Part shown: piece after piece, positions 1 through 13,257 of the stretch
How the letters are laid out: each line of letters begins with the position of its first letter
Numbering within the stretch: the stretch's first letter is position 1
Source of the DNA: Actinopolyspora lacussalsi subsp. righensis
Lineage (GTDB): Bacteria; Actinomycetota; Actinomycetes; Mycobacteriales; Pseudonocardiaceae
Direction: 5' to 3'
DNA: 64,000 nt
NCBI RefSeq assembly: GCF_900116555.1
Contig: NZ_FPAT01000016.1
Coordinates: 1 to 64,000, forward strand
Notes under the pieces: model-generated
What the model saw: only the letters and a program-made list of their open reading frames with translations
Database searches by the model: none
Told to the model about the DNA's origin: nothing
Translations under genes and position numbers: made by a program

Positions 1-404
1 AGCCCCTGGTCACCGGCACCCTGCTGGGCGATCTCGTCGATGACACCCTCGACACGGGACTCGTGCGCACTGTCGACACCCTGACCGATGTCCGGCGACT
101 GCGCGTCGATCGAGACGTTGATGCCGCAGGAATCGCCGTCGAAGCCCTTGACCGAGTTGTCGTACCCGATCTCCAGGACCTTCTCCCGCACGATCGCGGG
201 CAGATCCACATAAGCCTCGGTGGTGACCTCACCGGCCAGGTGCACCTGGCCCGTGGTGATCATGGTCTCCATGGCCACACGCGAACGCGGGTCCTGCGCC
301 AGCATCGCGTCCAGGATCGCGTCACTGATCGAGTCGGCCATCTTGTCCGGGTGGCCCTCGGTCACGGACTCACTGCTGAACAATCGACGCTGGTCGGGTC
401 CCAT
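1..404 (-). CDS. metK: S-adenosylmethionine synthetase, N-terminal part (truncated by window edge)
   Basis: The protein makes S-adenosylmethionine from methionine and ATP in the cytosol. The frame opens with [20 protein letters not shown], the conserved MetK N-terminus with the ATP-binding [11 protein letters not shown] motif. It continues through [10 protein letters not shown] and [10 protein letters not shown] and runs off position 1, so only about 134 residues are visible. The ATG at 404 was chosen because it sits just before the family motif. A TTG two codons upstream is also possible, and an in-frame stop lies just before that. It follows coaBC after 107 nt, the usual actinobacterial order. 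I did not recognise a SAM riboswitch in that gap. Confidence 0.95.
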   Translation of the reverse strand, partial: MGPDQRRLFSSESVTEGHPDKMADSISDAILDAMLAQDPRSRVAMETMITTGQVHLAGEVTTEAYVDLPAIVREKVLEIGYDNSVKGFDGDSCGINVSIDAQSPDIGQGVDSAHESRVEGVIDEIAQQGAGDQG

Positions 405-511
405 CGACAAACCTCATCGCACCGCGCGGCTGGTGACGTCGGGCATCGGCCCGCGAGTTCAGGAGAGCACCCGCTCACGTGGCCGAGCGATCCGACGTCT
501 CGGTACGAATT

Positions 512-1780
512 CTAGGCTCGGTGATCCGGGGCCGCAGCGAACTGCTCGGCAACGGCGTCCCACACCCTGGAAGCGAGCAACGTCTTGGAGCCGTGCGGCA
601 CGGGGTGCTCCGCGCCCGAGGAGGCCAGCAGCCATCCCGCGTTGTCCTCGACCTCGAAAGCACGACCGTCGCCGACCGCGTTGACCACCAGCAGGTCGCA
701 CTCCTTGCGCGCGAGCTTCTTGCGGCCGTACTCCAGCACCGTGGTGTCCGGGTCTCCGGTTTCAGCCGCGAATCCGGCGATCACCCCGGCACGCAGTCGA
801 CCGCTCGATCGCTGCTCGACCAACTCCCCCAGCACGTCCGGATTGCGCTCGAGACGGACCGATGGTGGTTCGCCCTCGTTCTTCTTGATCTTGTGCTCGG
901 CACTCTCGGAGGGCCGGAAGTCGGCCACGGCCGCCGACATCACCACCGCGTCGGAGCCGTCGGCGACCTCGAGCAGCTCCGAGCGGAGCTCCTCGGCGGT
1001 GCCGACCCGCCGGAGTCGGACCCCGGCCGGGACCACGAGATCGGCCGTGTTCGCGGCGACCAGCGTTACATCGGCACCGCGATGCGCCGCGACTCGAGCC
1101 AGGGCGAACCCCTGTCTACCGCTGGAACGGTTGCCCAGGTAGCGCACCGGGTCCAGCGGTTCACGTGTCCCACCGGCCGAAACGACGACACGCCGACCCT
1201 CGAGATCACGGGGTAGCCCGGCGGGCTCGGCCAGCAGCAACCGCGCGAGATCGACGATCTCACCGGGATCGGGCAGGCGCCCCTTGCCCGAATCGGCCCC
1301 GGTCAGTCGCCCGCTGTCCGGTTCGGCGACCACGACTCCCCTGGAACGCAGCAGCTCGACGTTGTGCCGGGTCGCGGGATGTTCCCACATCTCGGTGTGC
1401 ATGGCGGGCACCAACAGCACCGGACAGTGCGCGGTGAGCAGCGTCGAGGTGAGCAGATCGTCGGCGAGCCCGTTGGCGGCCCGGGCGAGCAGGTCAGCGG
1501 TGGCGGGAGCGACCACCGCCAGATCCGCCCGCTGACCCAGCCGCACGTGGGGCACCTCGGGCACGTCGTCGAACACGTCGGTCCGCGCCGGATGCCCGGA
1601 CAGCGCCTCGAACGTGGCCGCTCCGACGAAGCGCAACGCGGCGGCGGTGGGAGCCACCCGAACGTCGTGCCCGCTCTCGGTCAGCCCGCGCAGCACTTCG
1701 CACGCCTTGTAGGCGGCGACGCCACCGCCCACCCCGAGAACGACGCGGGGCGCGTCACGCGCCCCCTGCTCGTCGCTCAC
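512..1780 (-). CDS. coaBC: Bifunctional phosphopantothenoylcysteine decarboxylase / phosphopantothenate-cysteine ligase
   Basis: This enzyme carries out two coenzyme A steps: it joins cysteine to 4'-phosphopantothenate and then decarboxylates the product. At 422 aa it has the normal length of the fused protein. The N-terminal flavoprotein (CoaC) half starts with [13 protein letters not shown] and contains [11 protein letters not shown] and the [10 protein letters not shown] substrate-site segment. The CoaB half has [20 protein letters not shown] and [10 protein letters not shown], and a nucleotide-loop lysine pair in KIKK. The GTG start overlaps the rpoZ stop by four bases (GTGA), which implies translational coupling. 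Coenzyme A is essential, so the gene is presumably constitutive. Confidence 0.95.
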   Translation of the reverse strand: MSDEQGARDAPRVVLGVGGGVAAYKACEVLRGLTESGHDVRVAPTAAALRFVGAATFEALSGHPARTDVFDDVPEVPHVRLGQRADLAVVAPATADLLARAANGLADDLLTSTLLTAHCPVLLVPAMHTEMWEHPATRHNVELLRSRGVVVAEPDSGRLTGADSGKGRLPDPGEIVDLARLLLAEPAGLPRDLEGRRVVVSAGGTREPLDPVRYLGNRSSGRQGFALARVAAHRGADVTLVAANTADLVVPAGVRLRRVGTAEELRSELLEVADGSDAVVMSAAVADFRPSESAEHKIKKNEGEPPSVRLERNPDVLGELVEQRSSGRLRAGVIAGFAAETGDPDTTVLEYGRKKLARKECDLLVVNAVGDGRAFEVEDNAGWLLASSGAEHPVPHGSKTLLASRVWDAVAEQFAAAPDHRA

Positions 1781-2094
1781 GCGCCCTCGGAGTGCTGCAG
1801 CACACCCGCGTGGATCTCACGGAGCGCGATGGAAAGCGGCTTCTCCCTCGGACCCGGCTCGACCAGCGGCCCCACGTACTCCAGCAGCCCCTCGCCGAGT
1901 TGGGCGTAGTAGTCCTGGATCTGCCTGGCCCGCTTGGCGGCGAAGATGGCCAGCGCGTACTTGGAGCTGACGTTGTGCAGCAGATCGTCGATGGGCGGGT
2001 CGGTGATTCCCTCGGCCGCGCCGCTGCTCGACTGGGACTGGATGTTGGCAGACTGGCCGCCGGGGAAGGCGGTCAGCGAGTTGGGGATGCTCAC
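1777..2094 (-). CDS. rpoZ: DNA-directed RNA polymerase omega subunit
   Basis: Omega binds the beta-prime subunit and helps assemble RNA polymerase. The 105-aa product has the omega core: [20 protein letters not shown] followed by [13 protein letters not shown]. It ends with an [11 protein letters not shown] segment typical of actinobacterial omega proteins. The N-terminal part, about 25 residues rich in Ser and Gln, is lineage-variable. It lies between gmk and coaBC in the standard order. A 164-nt gap separates it from gmk and may hold its own promoter, although none was clear by eye. Confidence 0.95.
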   Translation of the reverse strand: MSIPNSLTAFPGGQSANIQSQSSSGAAEGITDPPIDDLLHNVSSKYALAIFAAKRARQIQDYYAQLGEGLLEYVGPLVEPGPREKPLSIALREIHAGVLQHSEGA

Positions 2095-2258
2095 GTGTGT
2101 GGCTCCTGTGCTCTCCGACGGCGATCAAATTGGTCGGTCCGAGTCCCCACGGCCCGGCGCGCGGAACCGTATCGAACCACCGGACGGCACTCGAAGGGAC
2201 CGCTCGAGTGAAACACTCCGTCCCGCGGCGTCGCCGAAGCGACCGGATCGCGCGACGT

Positions 2259-2888
2259 CTACCGATCGTTCGAGGGCAGCGGCTGCCCGGGAGGGGGACC
2301 GACTATCAATCGTACCAACTCGTCCACCGCTTTCCGCACATCGGCGTTGACCACGGTGGCATCGAACTCGGTACGGGCGGCCAGTTCGGCACGGGCCGTT
2401 TCCAGGCGCTGGCGCACCACCTCGGAGTCCTCGGTCATCCGCCCGGTGAGCCGATGAACCAGATCGTCCCAGGAGGGTGGCAGCAGCATCACCAGCCGGG
2501 CGTCGGGCATGCTCCGCCGCACCTGACGAGCGCCCTGCAGTTCGATCTCCAGCACGGCGGGACGACCGGCCGCGAGCGCACGCTCGACCGGCGCGCGGGG
2601 AGTGCCGTAGTAGTTGCCCGCGTACCGGGCGTACTCCAACATCTCGCCCGCCGCGACCATGCGTTCGAACTCGGCACGGTCGACGAAGTGGTAGTGAACC
2701 CCGTCGATCTCCCCGGAACGGGCCGGACGGGTTGTCACGGACACGCTGAAGTAGATGTCCGGTGCCTGGTTGCGCAGCTCGTCGAGCACGCTCGACTTGC
2801 CCACACCGGAAGGTCCGGATACGACGGTGAGCCGGGGCGTACCCATCGAGGCACGCCCCGGCAGCACGCCGTCGTCCGCGTCGATCAC
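2259..2888 (-). CDS. gmk: Guanylate kinase
   Basis: Guanylate kinase phosphorylates GMP to GDP with ATP. The 209-aa product has the P-loop SGPSGVGKSS near residues 24-33. It also has the GMP-binding segment SVTTRPARSGEIDGVHYHFV and the family stretch LEYARYAGNYYGTP. The GTG start at 2888 overlaps the mihF stop (GTGA), so translation is probably coupled. An internal ATG (MGTPRLTVV) 14 codons in would still leave the whole kinase domain and could be the true start. Confidence 0.95.
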   Translation of the reverse strand: MIDADDGVLPGRASMGTPRLTVVSGPSGVGKSSVLDELRNQAPDIYFSVSVTTRPARSGEIDGVHYHFVDRAEFERMVAAGEMLEYARYAGNYYGTPRAPVERALAAGRPAVLEIELQGARQVRRSMPDARLVMLLPPSWDDLVHRLTGRMTEDSEVVRQRLETARAELAARTEFDATVVNADVRKAVDELVRLIVGPPPGQPLPSNDR

Positions 2889-3205
2889 GCCCCGTTGAAC
2901 TCGGCGAGCAACGCCTTGCGCTGACGCTCACCGAGACCACGAAGCCTGCGGCTGCTAGCGATCTCCAGCCGCTCCATGATCTGTTGCGCGCGGACCTTGC
3001 CCACGCCGGGAAGGGCCTCCAACAGCGCGGAGACCTTCATCTTTCCGAGGGTCTCGTCGTTGTCGGCACTGTCCAAGACCTCGGCCAGGCTGGTCCCACC
3101 GCGCTTGAGGCGCTCCTTGAGCTCAGCGCGGGCGCGACGGGCGGCAGCCGCCTTTTCGAGTGCCGCAGCCCGCTGCTCCTCGGTCAGCTGGGGAAGGGCC
3201 ACCAT
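2885..3205 (-). CDS. mihF: Actinobacterial integration host factor (mIHF / sIHF)
   Basis: This is a small nucleoid-associated DNA-binding protein, essential in mycobacteria and involved in development in Streptomyces. The 106-aa form starting MVALPQLTEEQRAAALEKAA matches the family from its first residues. It has the helix-two-turn-helix region LLEALPGVGKVRAQQIMERL and the conserved end RRLRGLGERQRKALL. The frame stays open 55 codons further upstream, but a GGAGG directly before the ATG at 3205 and the family N-terminus support the shorter form. It begins the mihF-gmk-rpoZ-coaBC-metK series. Confidence 0.93.
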   Translation of the reverse strand: MVALPQLTEEQRAAALEKAAAARRARAELKERLKRGGTSLAEVLDSADNDETLGKMKVSALLEALPGVGKVRAQQIMERLEIASSRRLRGLGERQRKALLAEFNGA

Positions 3206-3677
3206 GTCCTCCGTGATGTGGGTTTTCTTGATCGGTGCGGCGACGGTACCGACCCAGGTCAGCTCGCTACAACGCGGGTCCGCCTTTTTCGAGTCGGTTT
3301 CATCGGTTCTCCCGTCGCCCGGCCTGTCGGGTGGCTCGCCCACGACGCTGACGACCACCGGCCGTTGCAAGTACTACCAACAACGAGGCTGAAGTGCACT
3401 AACCCGGGGCAAAACTGGCCCCAACTGTTCGATTTCCGGGCGGTTGAGCGACGCTGAGCGATTCATCGCAGGTCAGTAACCGCGACGACGGGCAGTCGGC
3501 GGAGGCTCGCGCGTGACCGCGAACACCGGAGAACGGGAACCGGCGCGGCGACCTCGAACCACCGCCGGACGGCGGTGGGCCACCCTGCCCGTTCGAGCAC
3601 CTCCCACCGAAGAGTGGCCGATATCACGCCTCGTCGCGACAGTTCGCGCGACCTGCGATCGAGCGAACGAGTGACAT
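3206..3677. other. Intergenic region upstream of mihF
   Basis: No convincing gene is seen in these 472 nt. A short hairpin (GGGGC, 7-nt loop, GCCCC) lies at 3406-3422. It could end transcription coming from the degraded membrane gene or from pyrF. The mihF promoter should lie between this hairpin and 3205, but no clear -35/-10 pair stands out. Confidence 0.4.
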
Positions 3678-4090
3678 TCACCGCCGAACGGCGGGATCCA
3701 CGCCCCGGATCCACCACCAGAGCGACAGCAGCGCCACGACCGCGAGCAGCACATAACAATCCCCGATCGAATGCCGCGCCGGCGTCCAGGCCAGTTCGCG
3801 GCGTTGTCCGTGCGACAGGAAGTGACAGGGAGGAACCAGGACGAGTTCGGCACGGCCCGCGCCAACGCGCCCATGACCGACTGGTTGCTGTCGCCTCCGC
3901 CGAACAGGTAGACGAGGCACACCGCGCTCAGGGCGAGCGGCAGCACCAACGAGGCGAGCACGAGCGAGGCGCGCCGACGCCGAACCACCGGCGCACGGAG
4001 GAACTCGGCGACGCGTCGGTTCGGCTGTCGGCGCTTCTCGTTCGAGCGAAACGGTTCGTGCTGTCGAGGGATGGCTGTGTCGGAGGACAC
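3678..4090 (-). pseudogene. Small membrane protein gene, probably frameshifted
   Basis: Two minus-strand frames carry complementary parts of what looks like one protein. The upstream frame (from a GTG at 4090) has a basic N-terminus and a membrane helix, RASLVLASLVLPLALSAVC, then NQSVMGALARAVPNSSWFLP, with high third-position GC. Near 3810-3835 the coding signal moves to another frame, HFLSHGQRRELAWTPARHSI, followed by a second helix VLLAVVALLSLWWWI and a TGA at 3678. The 413-nt span is not a multiple of three. The second frame also stays open upstream to 4103, so the start is uncertain. This could be a real pseudogene or a one-base sequence error. I do not recognise the family. Confidence 0.55.
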
Positions 4091-4141
4091 GGCCGGGATT
4101 CAATCACCACGAACCCCGGGCACGCGGGCGTCCCGCGAGAT

Positions 4142-4983
4142 TCACTGTCCGAACACACCGGACAGATCGGCCCGCATCCGCCGGGTGGCCGCGCGGATCT
4201 CCGCGACGTCGGGGCCGTGCCGCAGCAGCTCGCGGGCGGCCGTGGGCAGCACGTTGGGCAGCATTTCACCGAAGACCGAGCGCAGCCCCTGCACGGTGGC
4301 CCCCTGCGCGCCCAGCCCGGGAGCGAGCACGGGGCCGTTCAGCGCGGTCAGATCGAGTTCGCCCGGCCGCACCGTGGCACCGGTGACCACACCGACGTGC
4401 CCCATCGGCTCCGCCCCGGCGTTGCTCTCCGCGGCGGCGTCCACGATGGACTGCGCCACCGTCTTCCCCTCCGAGGTGACCGAGCGCTGCAACCCGACCG
4501 CCTCCGGGTTGGAGGTGCGGGCGAGCACGAAGACGCCCCGACCGGTCTGCGCGGCGATGCCCAGGGCGGGCGCGAGCGATCCGTACCCCAGGTAGGGGGA
4601 GACGGTGATCGCGTCCGCCGCCAGCGGTGAGGAGTCGTCGAGGTAGGCGGTGGCGTAGGCGGTCATGGTGGACCCGATGTCGCCACGTTTGACGTCGTGG
4701 ACGACCAACGTGCCCGTCTGAGCGCACTCGGCCACCACCCGTTCCAGCACCGCGAGCCCGCGGGAGCCGTAGGTCTCGAAGAAGGCGGACTGCGGCTTGA
4801 CCACAGCGACCTCCTCGCCCACGGCTTCGAGCACGGTCATCGCGAACCGCTCCAACCCGGCGGGTGTCTCCTCCAATCCCCACGCGTGCAGCAGCGCGGG
4901 ATGGGGATCGATCCCCACGCAGAGCGGCCCCCGAGCGTGCACGGCCTCGGCGAGCCGCTGCCCGAAGGCCGCGTGAACCACTG

Positions 4984-4987
<4 letters not shown>
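4142..4987 (-). CDS. pyrF: Orotidine 5'-phosphate decarboxylase
   Basis: PyrF decarboxylates orotidine monophosphate to UMP, the last step of de novo pyrimidine synthesis. The 281-aa product is of the longer actinobacterial type. It has the catalytic Asp-Lys array in [14 protein letters not shown], the substrate loop [13 protein letters not shown], and the C-terminal phosphate-binding LAPGLGAQG. Its start overlaps the carB stop by four bases, so it is the last gene of the operon led by pyrR. It is followed within 52 nt by the degraded membrane gene. Confidence 0.95.
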
Positions 4988-8360
<3,373 letters not shown>

Positions 8361-8361
<1 letters not shown>

Positions 8362-9482
8362 CAGCGTGCCTCGCTCATCAGTCGTACGAAGGAGTCGAAC
8401 AGGTTTGCCGCGTCGTGCGGCCCGGCGGCGGCCTCGGGGTGGTACTGCACGCTGAACGCGGGGGCGTCCAGCAACCGCAGACCCTCGACGGCGCCGTCGT
8501 TGGCGCAGTGGTGGCTGACCACCGCGCGACCGAACTCGGTGTCGAAGTGCTCACCCGGCTCGCCGCGCACGGCGAACCCGTGGTTCTGCGCGGTGATGGC
8601 GACCCGACCGCTGTCGGAGTCGATCACCGGGATGTTGATGCCGCGGTGCCCGTAGGGCAACTTGTAGGTTCCCCTGCCGAGCGCGCGCCCCAGGATCTGG
8701 TTGCCGAAGCAGATCCCGAACAGCGGCAGGCGCCGCGCCAGGATCTCCTTGGTCACCTCCACCGCGTGGTCGGCGGTGGCCGGGTCTCCGGGACCGTTGG
8801 ACAGGAACACACCGTCGGGCGCCACGGCCGTGATCTCGGACATCGAGGAGGACAGCGGCAGCACGTGCACCTCGATGCCGCGTTCGGCGAGCATCCGGGG
8901 CGTGTTGGACTTGATCCCCATGTCCAGCGCCGCGACCGTGAACCGGCGCTCCCCCACCGCGGGCACCACGTAGGGCTCGGTGGTGGTGACGTCGCCCGCG
9001 AGGTCGGCACCCAGCATCCGTTCGCCGGAGACGACCCGGTCGATCATCTCCCGGTCGTCGGCGACCTCCGTTCCGGAGAAGATGCCGGCACGCATCGCGC
9101 CCAGTTCCCGGATGTGCCGCGTCAGGGCACGGGTGTCCAGGTTGGCTATGCCCACCACACCCTGGTCGCGCAGCTCGTCCTGCAGCGAGCGGGTGGCACG
9201 CCACGAGGACGGCTTGCGCGCGGGGTCGCGTACCGCGTATCCCGCGACCCAGATCCGTCCGGACTCGTCGTCCTCGTCGTTCCAGCCGGTGTTGCCGATC
9301 TGCGGCGCGGTGGCCACCACGATCTGCCGGTGGTACGAGGGATCGGTCAACGTCTCCTGATAGCCCGTCATGCCGGTGCTGAAGACGACCTCACCGAAGC
9401 AAGAGCCCTCACTGCCGAAGGCCTCGCCGCGAAAGATCCGGCCATCCTCCAACACCAGGGCGGCGGGGGCCTGCGCGGTCAT
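8361..9482 (-). CDS. carA: Carbamoyl-phosphate synthase small subunit (glutamine amidotransferase)
   Basis: CarA hydrolyses glutamine and passes ammonia to CarB. The 373-aa product has the N-terminal CarA-specific domain ([29 protein letters not shown]) and a class I amidotransferase domain. The nucleophile elbow is [10 protein letters not shown]. The catalytic His-Glu pair lies in [12 protein letters not shown]. The start overlaps the stop of the PH-like membrane gene by four bases, and the stop overlaps the carB start. It is the fifth gene of the pyr operon. Confidence 0.97.
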
Positions 9483-10057
9483 GTTTCCTCCTGCCGCTCA
9501 ACCGCGGCCTCGTCGTCGTGCTCGGAATCGGAATCGGTGTTCGTGGTGGGCAGCAGCGCCCTGATCGCGTTCACCCACTCGGCGGGGTCGGTCTCGTCGC
9601 CGTGGCGGAAGCCGCTGTCGAGCGGCTCGGCCGACGAGGAATGTCCGTCCGGGCGCCACGTGATCACCAGCATGCCGACACCGGGGACCACCTTGTTGGC
9701 CAACTTGTGATCGACACGGGCGTCGTGCAGTGCCGAAACCGGTATCCAGAGCGGCTCGTCGCCGGACCTGTCCAGCAGTACCCCGGTGCGGTAGAGCCTG
9801 GCGGTGGCGCTCGCCCGGTTGCCGAGCGTCGCCGCGGTGACCCGGTTCTGCCAATCACCGGCGACGGTGGTGCCCACGTACAGCCCCACCGAGGCGGGCA
9901 ACAGCTCGGGCAGCGAGTCCAGTTCCGACGGAACACCCGGCAACGACCCCGCCAGGTCGTCGTGCCCGCGTTTGCGCTTGTTCCAGCCCTTGCGCATCCC
10001 GTAGATGACCAGGACCGCGAGGGCCGCCAGTCCGATCACCCAGAGCGTTCGTGCCAT
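9479..10057 (-). CDS. Membrane-anchored PH-like domain protein of the pyr operon
   Basis: This 192-aa protein has one N-terminal membrane helix (TLWVIGLAALAVLVIYGM, about residues 4-21), a basic stretch (RKGWNKRKRG) and a cytosolic domain of PH-like fold, with an acidic tail ([18 protein letters not shown]). A homologue sits between pyrC and carA in mycobacteria and many other actinobacteria, so the position is conserved although its function is not established. The ATG at 10057 overlaps the pyrC stop by one base and the stop overlaps the carA start. The longer frame reading into pyrC is therefore not used. A role in tethering the pyrimidine enzymes to the membrane would be speculation. Confidence 0.85.
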   Translation of the reverse strand: MARTLWVIGLAALAVLVIYGMRKGWNKRKRGHDDLAGSLPGVPSELDSLPELLPASVGLYVGTTVAGDWQNRVTAATLGNRASATARLYRTGVLLDRSGDEPLWIPVSALHDARVDHKLANKVVPGVGMLVITWRPDGHSSSAEPLDSGFRHGDETDPAEWVNAIRALLPTTNTDSDSEHDDEAAVERQEET

Positions 10058-11403
10058 CAGGACCGCCCTTCGACCGGTTCGACCTTGCCGTCGCGCGCGG
10101 TGATCCGCCCCTCGGAGATCGTGGCCAGCACGCGTCCCGGCAGCACCATCCCCTCGAAGGGCGTGTTGACCGCGGTACTCGCCAGTTCGGCGCCGCGCAC
10201 CGTCCACTCGGTGTCCGGATCGACCAGGGTGAGGTTGGCCGGTTCCCCGACCTCGATCGGCCGCCCCTGCCGGGACAGTCCCGCGACACGGGCGGGCGTC
10301 TCGCTCAGGACCCGGGCCACACCCCGCCAGTCCAGCAGACCGGGACGGACCATGGTTCGTACCAGCACCGACAGCGCGGTCTGCAACCCGAGCATGCCCG
10401 GTCTGGCGGCCGACCACTCGCAGTCCTTGTCCTGGTCGGCGTGCGGTGCGTGATCGGTGGCGACGCAGTCCACGACGCCCTCGGCGAGCGCCGTGCGCAA
10501 CGCGTGCACGTCCTCGTCCGTGCGCAGCGGCGGATTGACCTTGTAGAGCGGGTCGTAGGTCTCCAGCAGCTCGTCGGTCAGCAGCAGGTGGTGCGGTGTG
10601 ACCTCCGCCGAGACCGAGCCCGCCGTCGAACGGGACCGCCACCACCGCAGGAACTCCGCGGTACCCGCGCTGGAGACGTGGCAGACGTGCAGCGAGCCGC
10701 CGGTGTGCTCGGCGAGCATGCAGTCCCGCGCCACCACGGACTCCTCGGCCGCCGCGGGCCAGCCCGCCAGTCCGAGCCGCGCGGCGTTCGGCCCCTCGTG
10801 GGCCTGCGAACCGGGGGTCAGCCTCGGGTCCTGGGCGTGCTGGGCCACCACACCGCCGAAGGCGCGGGTGTACTCCAGCGCCCGCCGCATCAGCAGCGGA
10901 TCGTCCACGCAGTGCCCGTCGTCGGAGAACACGCGGACCTCGGCGGGGGAACGCGCCATCGAACCGATCTCGGCCAGCCGCTTACCCTCCAGCCCGGCCG
11001 TGACCGCGCCGACGGGGCGCACGTCGACCAGACCGACCTCGCGGCCACGGCGCCGCACGTGCTCGACGACCACCGCGTTGTCGGCGACCGGATCGGTGTT
11101 GGCCATGGCCAGCACCGCCGTGTAACCACCGAGCGCGGCGGCCGTCGAGCCGCTCTCGACGGTCTCGGCGTCCTCCCCGCCCGGTTCCCGCAGGTGGGTG
11201 TGCGGATCCACGAAGCCGGGAAGCAGCACCGCGCCTCCGGCGTGGACGATCTCGTCGGCGTCGGTGGCGGAGTGCTGTCCGATTCCGGCCACGACGCCGT
11301 CGTCGATCAACAGGTCCACCGGATCACCGGTGCCGTAGGGGCGTACTTCGCGCAGCAGTACCCGCCGCCCGGAATCGCCCGTGGGGTGTTCGTTCTCGGT
11401 CAC
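10057..11403 (-). CDS. pyrC: Dihydroorotase
   Basis: PyrC cyclises carbamoyl aspartate to dihydroorotate. The 448-aa product is a class I amidohydrolase. It has the metal-binding [13 protein letters not shown] motif, further histidines in AQHAQDPR and LHVCHVSS, and a late active-site aspartate in [10 protein letters not shown]. An LPGFVD strand begins the barrel. The lysine usually carboxylated in class I enzymes was not located with certainty. Its stop overlaps the start of the PH-like gene, and its start overlaps the pyrB stop (four bases), consistent with one operon. Confidence 0.95.
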   Translation of the reverse strand: MTENEHPTGDSGRRVLLREVRPYGTGDPVDLLIDDGVVAGIGQHSATDADEIVHAGGAVLLPGFVDPHTHLREPGGEDAETVESGSTAAALGGYTAVLAMANTDPVADNAVVVEHVRRRGREVGLVDVRPVGAVTAGLEGKRLAEIGSMARSPAEVRVFSDDGHCVDDPLLMRRALEYTRAFGGVVAQHAQDPRLTPGSQAHEGPNAARLGLAGWPAAAEESVVARDCMLAEHTGGSLHVCHVSSAGTAEFLRWWRSRSTAGSVSAEVTPHHLLLTDELLETYDPLYKVNPPLRTDEDVHALRTALAEGVVDCVATDHAPHADQDKDCEWSAARPGMLGLQTALSVLVRTMVRPGLLDWRGVARVLSETPARVAGLSRQGRPIEVGEPANLTLVDPDTEWTVRGAELASTAVNTPFEGMVLPGRVLATISEGRITARDGKVEPVEGRS

Positions 11404-12335
11404 GCCGTGCTCTCCTCTCCGGCAAGCAGGTGGTACAGCACGGCCATTCGCACGTGGACCCCGTTCCGAACCTGCTGTTCGACGGCAGCGCTGGGCGAGT
11501 CGGCCACTCGCGGCGCGATCTCCATTCCGCGCAGCATCGGTCCCGGGTGCAGCACGACCGCGTGCTCGGGCAGTTTCGCGGTGCGCGCGGCGTTGAGGCC
11601 GTAACCGATCGAGTACTCCCTGGCCGTCGGGAAGAACCCGCCGTTCATGCGCTCGGACTGCACCCGCAGCGCCATCACCGCGTCGAGAGTGGGCAGCTGC
11701 GGATCCAGCTCGTGCGTGACGGTGGCTCCCCAGCTCTCGATCCCGTCGGGAACCAGCGTGGGAGGCGCGATCAGCACCACCTCGGCTCCGAGGGTGCGCA
11801 GCAGGTGCACGTTGGAACGCGCCACCCGGCTGTGCAGCAGGTCACCGACGATGCCGACGCGTCTGCCGGACAGCTCGCCGAGTCGCTCCCGCAGTGTGGC
11901 GGCGTCCAGCAGCGCCTGGGTGGGGTGTTCGTGCGTCCCGTCGCCCGCGTTGACGACCCTCGTTCCGGTGTGGTCCAGCCACTCCGCGAGACGGTGCGGG
12001 GCGCCGGAGGCGCCGTGCCGCAGGATCACGCAGTCCGCGCCCGCCGCCGAGAGCGTGAGCGCGGTGTCCCGCAGCGACTCGCCCTTACCGGTGGACGAGC
12101 CCGAGGCCGACACGTTGATCACGTCGGCGCTCATCCACTTGCCCGCCACCTCGAACGAGACCCTGGTGCGGGTCGAGTTCTCGTAGAACATGGTGATCAC
12201 GGTGCGACCGCGCAGGGTGGGAAGCTTACGCACCTCCCTGCCGAGCAGCGTCTGCTTGAGCGTGTCGGCGGTACCGAGCACCGTGTTCACCGTCTCGCTG
12301 TCCAGCCCGTCGGCCGTGAGCAGATGCCGTATCAC
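11400..12335 (-). CDS. pyrB: Aspartate carbamoyltransferase catalytic subunit
   Basis: PyrB joins carbamoyl phosphate to aspartate. The 311-aa product has the carbamoyl-phosphate site [17 protein letters not shown], the second-subunit loop [24 protein letters not shown], and the aspartate-binding [10 protein letters not shown]. Motif order and length match the bacterial catalytic chain. No regulatory pyrI gene is present, as expected in actinobacteria. It overlaps pyrR and pyrC by four bases each. Confidence 0.97.
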   Translation of the reverse strand: MIRHLLTADGLDSETVNTVLGTADTLKQTLLGREVRKLPTLRGRTVITMFYENSTRTRVSFEVAGKWMSADVINVSASGSSTGKGESLRDTALTLSAAGADCVILRHGASGAPHRLAEWLDHTGTRVVNAGDGTHEHPTQALLDAATLRERLGELSGRRVGIVGDLLHSRVARSNVHLLRTLGAEVVLIAPPTLVPDGIESWGATVTHELDPQLPTLDAVMALRVQSERMNGGFFPTAREYSIGYGLNAARTAKLPEHAVVLHPGPMLRGMEIAPRVADSPSAAVEQQVRNGVHVRMAVLYHLLAGEESTA

Positions 12336-12994
12336 TGTTTCCCTCCGGCCGAGTCGGCTGTGTCGGTTCCCGGTTCGGTGCCCGGTTCCGGCCCGGGAGT
12401 GGCACCCGACGAGGTACCGGGGCGACGCAGCAGCACCGCGTCGGTGTCGTCCACCTCGGTGAGCCGCACCGCGACGTCCTCACTGCGCGCCGTCGGCACG
12501 TTCTTTCCCACGTAGTCGGCGCGGATGGGCAGTTCGCGGTGCCCGCGATCCACCAGCACGGCCAGCTGCACCGCACGGGGACGCCCCTGGTCGCGGAGCG
12601 CGTCCAGCGCGGAACGAACGGTGCGGCCGGAGAACAGCACGTCGTCGACGAGCACGACCAGCGCGTCGTCGACACCCCCGGTGGGCACGCTGCTCGGTTC
12701 CAGCGGCCGGTTCGGTTGCTGGCGCAGGTCGTCGCGGTACAGCGTGATGTCCAACGCCCCGGTGGGAACCGTGACACCGCTGAAGGTGGCGATGCGCTCC
12801 GCGATACGTCGGGCGAGCGGCACTCCCCTGGTGGGAACCCCCAGCAGCACGACGTGTTCGGCGCCGCTGTCGAGCGCGGTCTTCTCGATGATCTGATGGG
12901 CCATTCGGGCGACGGTGCGCGCGACGTCACCGGCCGAAAGCAATTCGCGCTCTCCGGCCGGAACCGCCGCGTCCGCCGATTGGCGTGACGCCAC
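12332..12994 (-). CDS. pyrR: PyrR bifunctional pyr-operon regulator / uracil phosphoribosyltransferase
   Basis: PyrR binds UMP and then the leader RNA, reducing expression of the pyr genes. It also has uracil phosphoribosyltransferase activity in several bacteria. The 220-aa product has the PRPP-binding loop [20 protein letters not shown], the [10 protein letters not shown] segment and [16 protein letters not shown]. It carries an extra C-terminal tail of about 30 residues rich in Pro, Gly and Thr that is not in the basic family. The GTG start at 12994 has AAGGAGGT upstream, directly beside the PyrR-binding loop. It is the first gene of the operon. Confidence 0.95.
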   Translation of the reverse strand: MASRQSADAAVPAGERELLSAGDVARTVARMAHQIIEKTALDSGAEHVVLLGVPTRGVPLARRIAERIATFSGVTVPTGALDITLYRDDLRQQPNRPLEPSSVPTGGVDDALVVLVDDVLFSGRTVRSALDALRDQGRPRAVQLAVLVDRGHRELPIRADYVGKNVPTARSEDVAVRLTEVDDTDAVLLRRPGTSSGATPGPEPGTEPGTDTADSAGGKQ

Positions 12995-13000
12995 GGAAGG

Positions 13001-13027
13001 ACCTCCTTCCCCGCCTCACTGGACGGG
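13001..13027 (-). promoter_or_regulatory. PyrR-binding loop and overlapping ribosome-binding site
   Basis: On the transcribed minus strand, 13027-13010 reads as a CCCG/CGGG stem closing the loop UCCAGUGAGG. That matches the PyrR recognition loop (UCCNGNGAGG) known from Bacillus and mycobacterial pyr leaders. The AAGGAGGT ribosome-binding site of pyrR follows immediately (13008-13001). Binding of PyrR-UMP would therefore be expected to block translation start rather than require a separate terminator. The motif match is read directly; the mechanism is inferred from mycobacteria. Confidence 0.85.
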
Positions 13028-13045
13028 CCGTTAAAGGACGCCAGG

Positions 13046-13065
13046 AGCCCGGCAGCTGCCGGGCT
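13046..13065 (-). promoter_or_regulatory. Perfect 20-bp palindrome at the 5' end of the pyr leader
   Basis: AGCCCGGCAG is followed directly by its reverse complement CTGCCGGGCT. It lies 18 bases upstream of the PyrR loop and next to the predicted transcription start. In RNA it would form a very stable hairpin at the 5' end. No U-run follows it on the minus strand, so it does not look like a terminator. A transcript-stabilising or operator role is possible. Confidence 0.6.
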
Positions 13066-13068
13066 TGC

Positions 13069-13097
13069 CTTGTACGCTATCAGCGTCGGGGGGTCAA
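13069..13097 (-). promoter_or_regulatory. Predicted promoter of the pyr operon
   Basis: The minus strand has TTGACC (13097-13092), a 17-bp spacer, and TACAAG (13074-13069). These resemble vegetative -35 and -10 boxes. The start would fall close to the 13046-13065 palindrome, giving a leader of about 70 nt that contains the PyrR loop. Confidence 0.5.
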
Positions 13098-13147
13098 CCG
13101 CCGGGGTGGTGTAACGGGATTCGTGCCACACTCACTCCAAGAGCAGC

Positions 13148-13176
13148 TTGACCTGGTGACGCTCGCGAGCGAATAT
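13148..13176 (+). promoter_or_regulatory. Candidate bldD promoter with internal palindrome
   Basis: TTGACC (13148-13153) is followed 17 bp later by GAATAT (13171-13176). Between them lies a perfect 12-bp palindrome, CGCTCGCGAGCG (13160-13171). BldD represses its own gene in Streptomyces, and the flanking TGACGC resembles half of a BldD box. Repressor binding here is an inference. Confidence 0.4.
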
Positions 13177-13257
13177 TACTCTCCGTATCAATACTGAGCG
13201 TTCCTCCCCGGCAACTTGAACTAGGCTGACGGGGCGAATGAAACGGAGAACCGCCAC

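Noticed and set aside
405-511. Possible SAM riboswitch upstream of metK
   Set aside because: The 107-nt gap has some short inverted repeats, but I could not match a known SAM-responsive fold.
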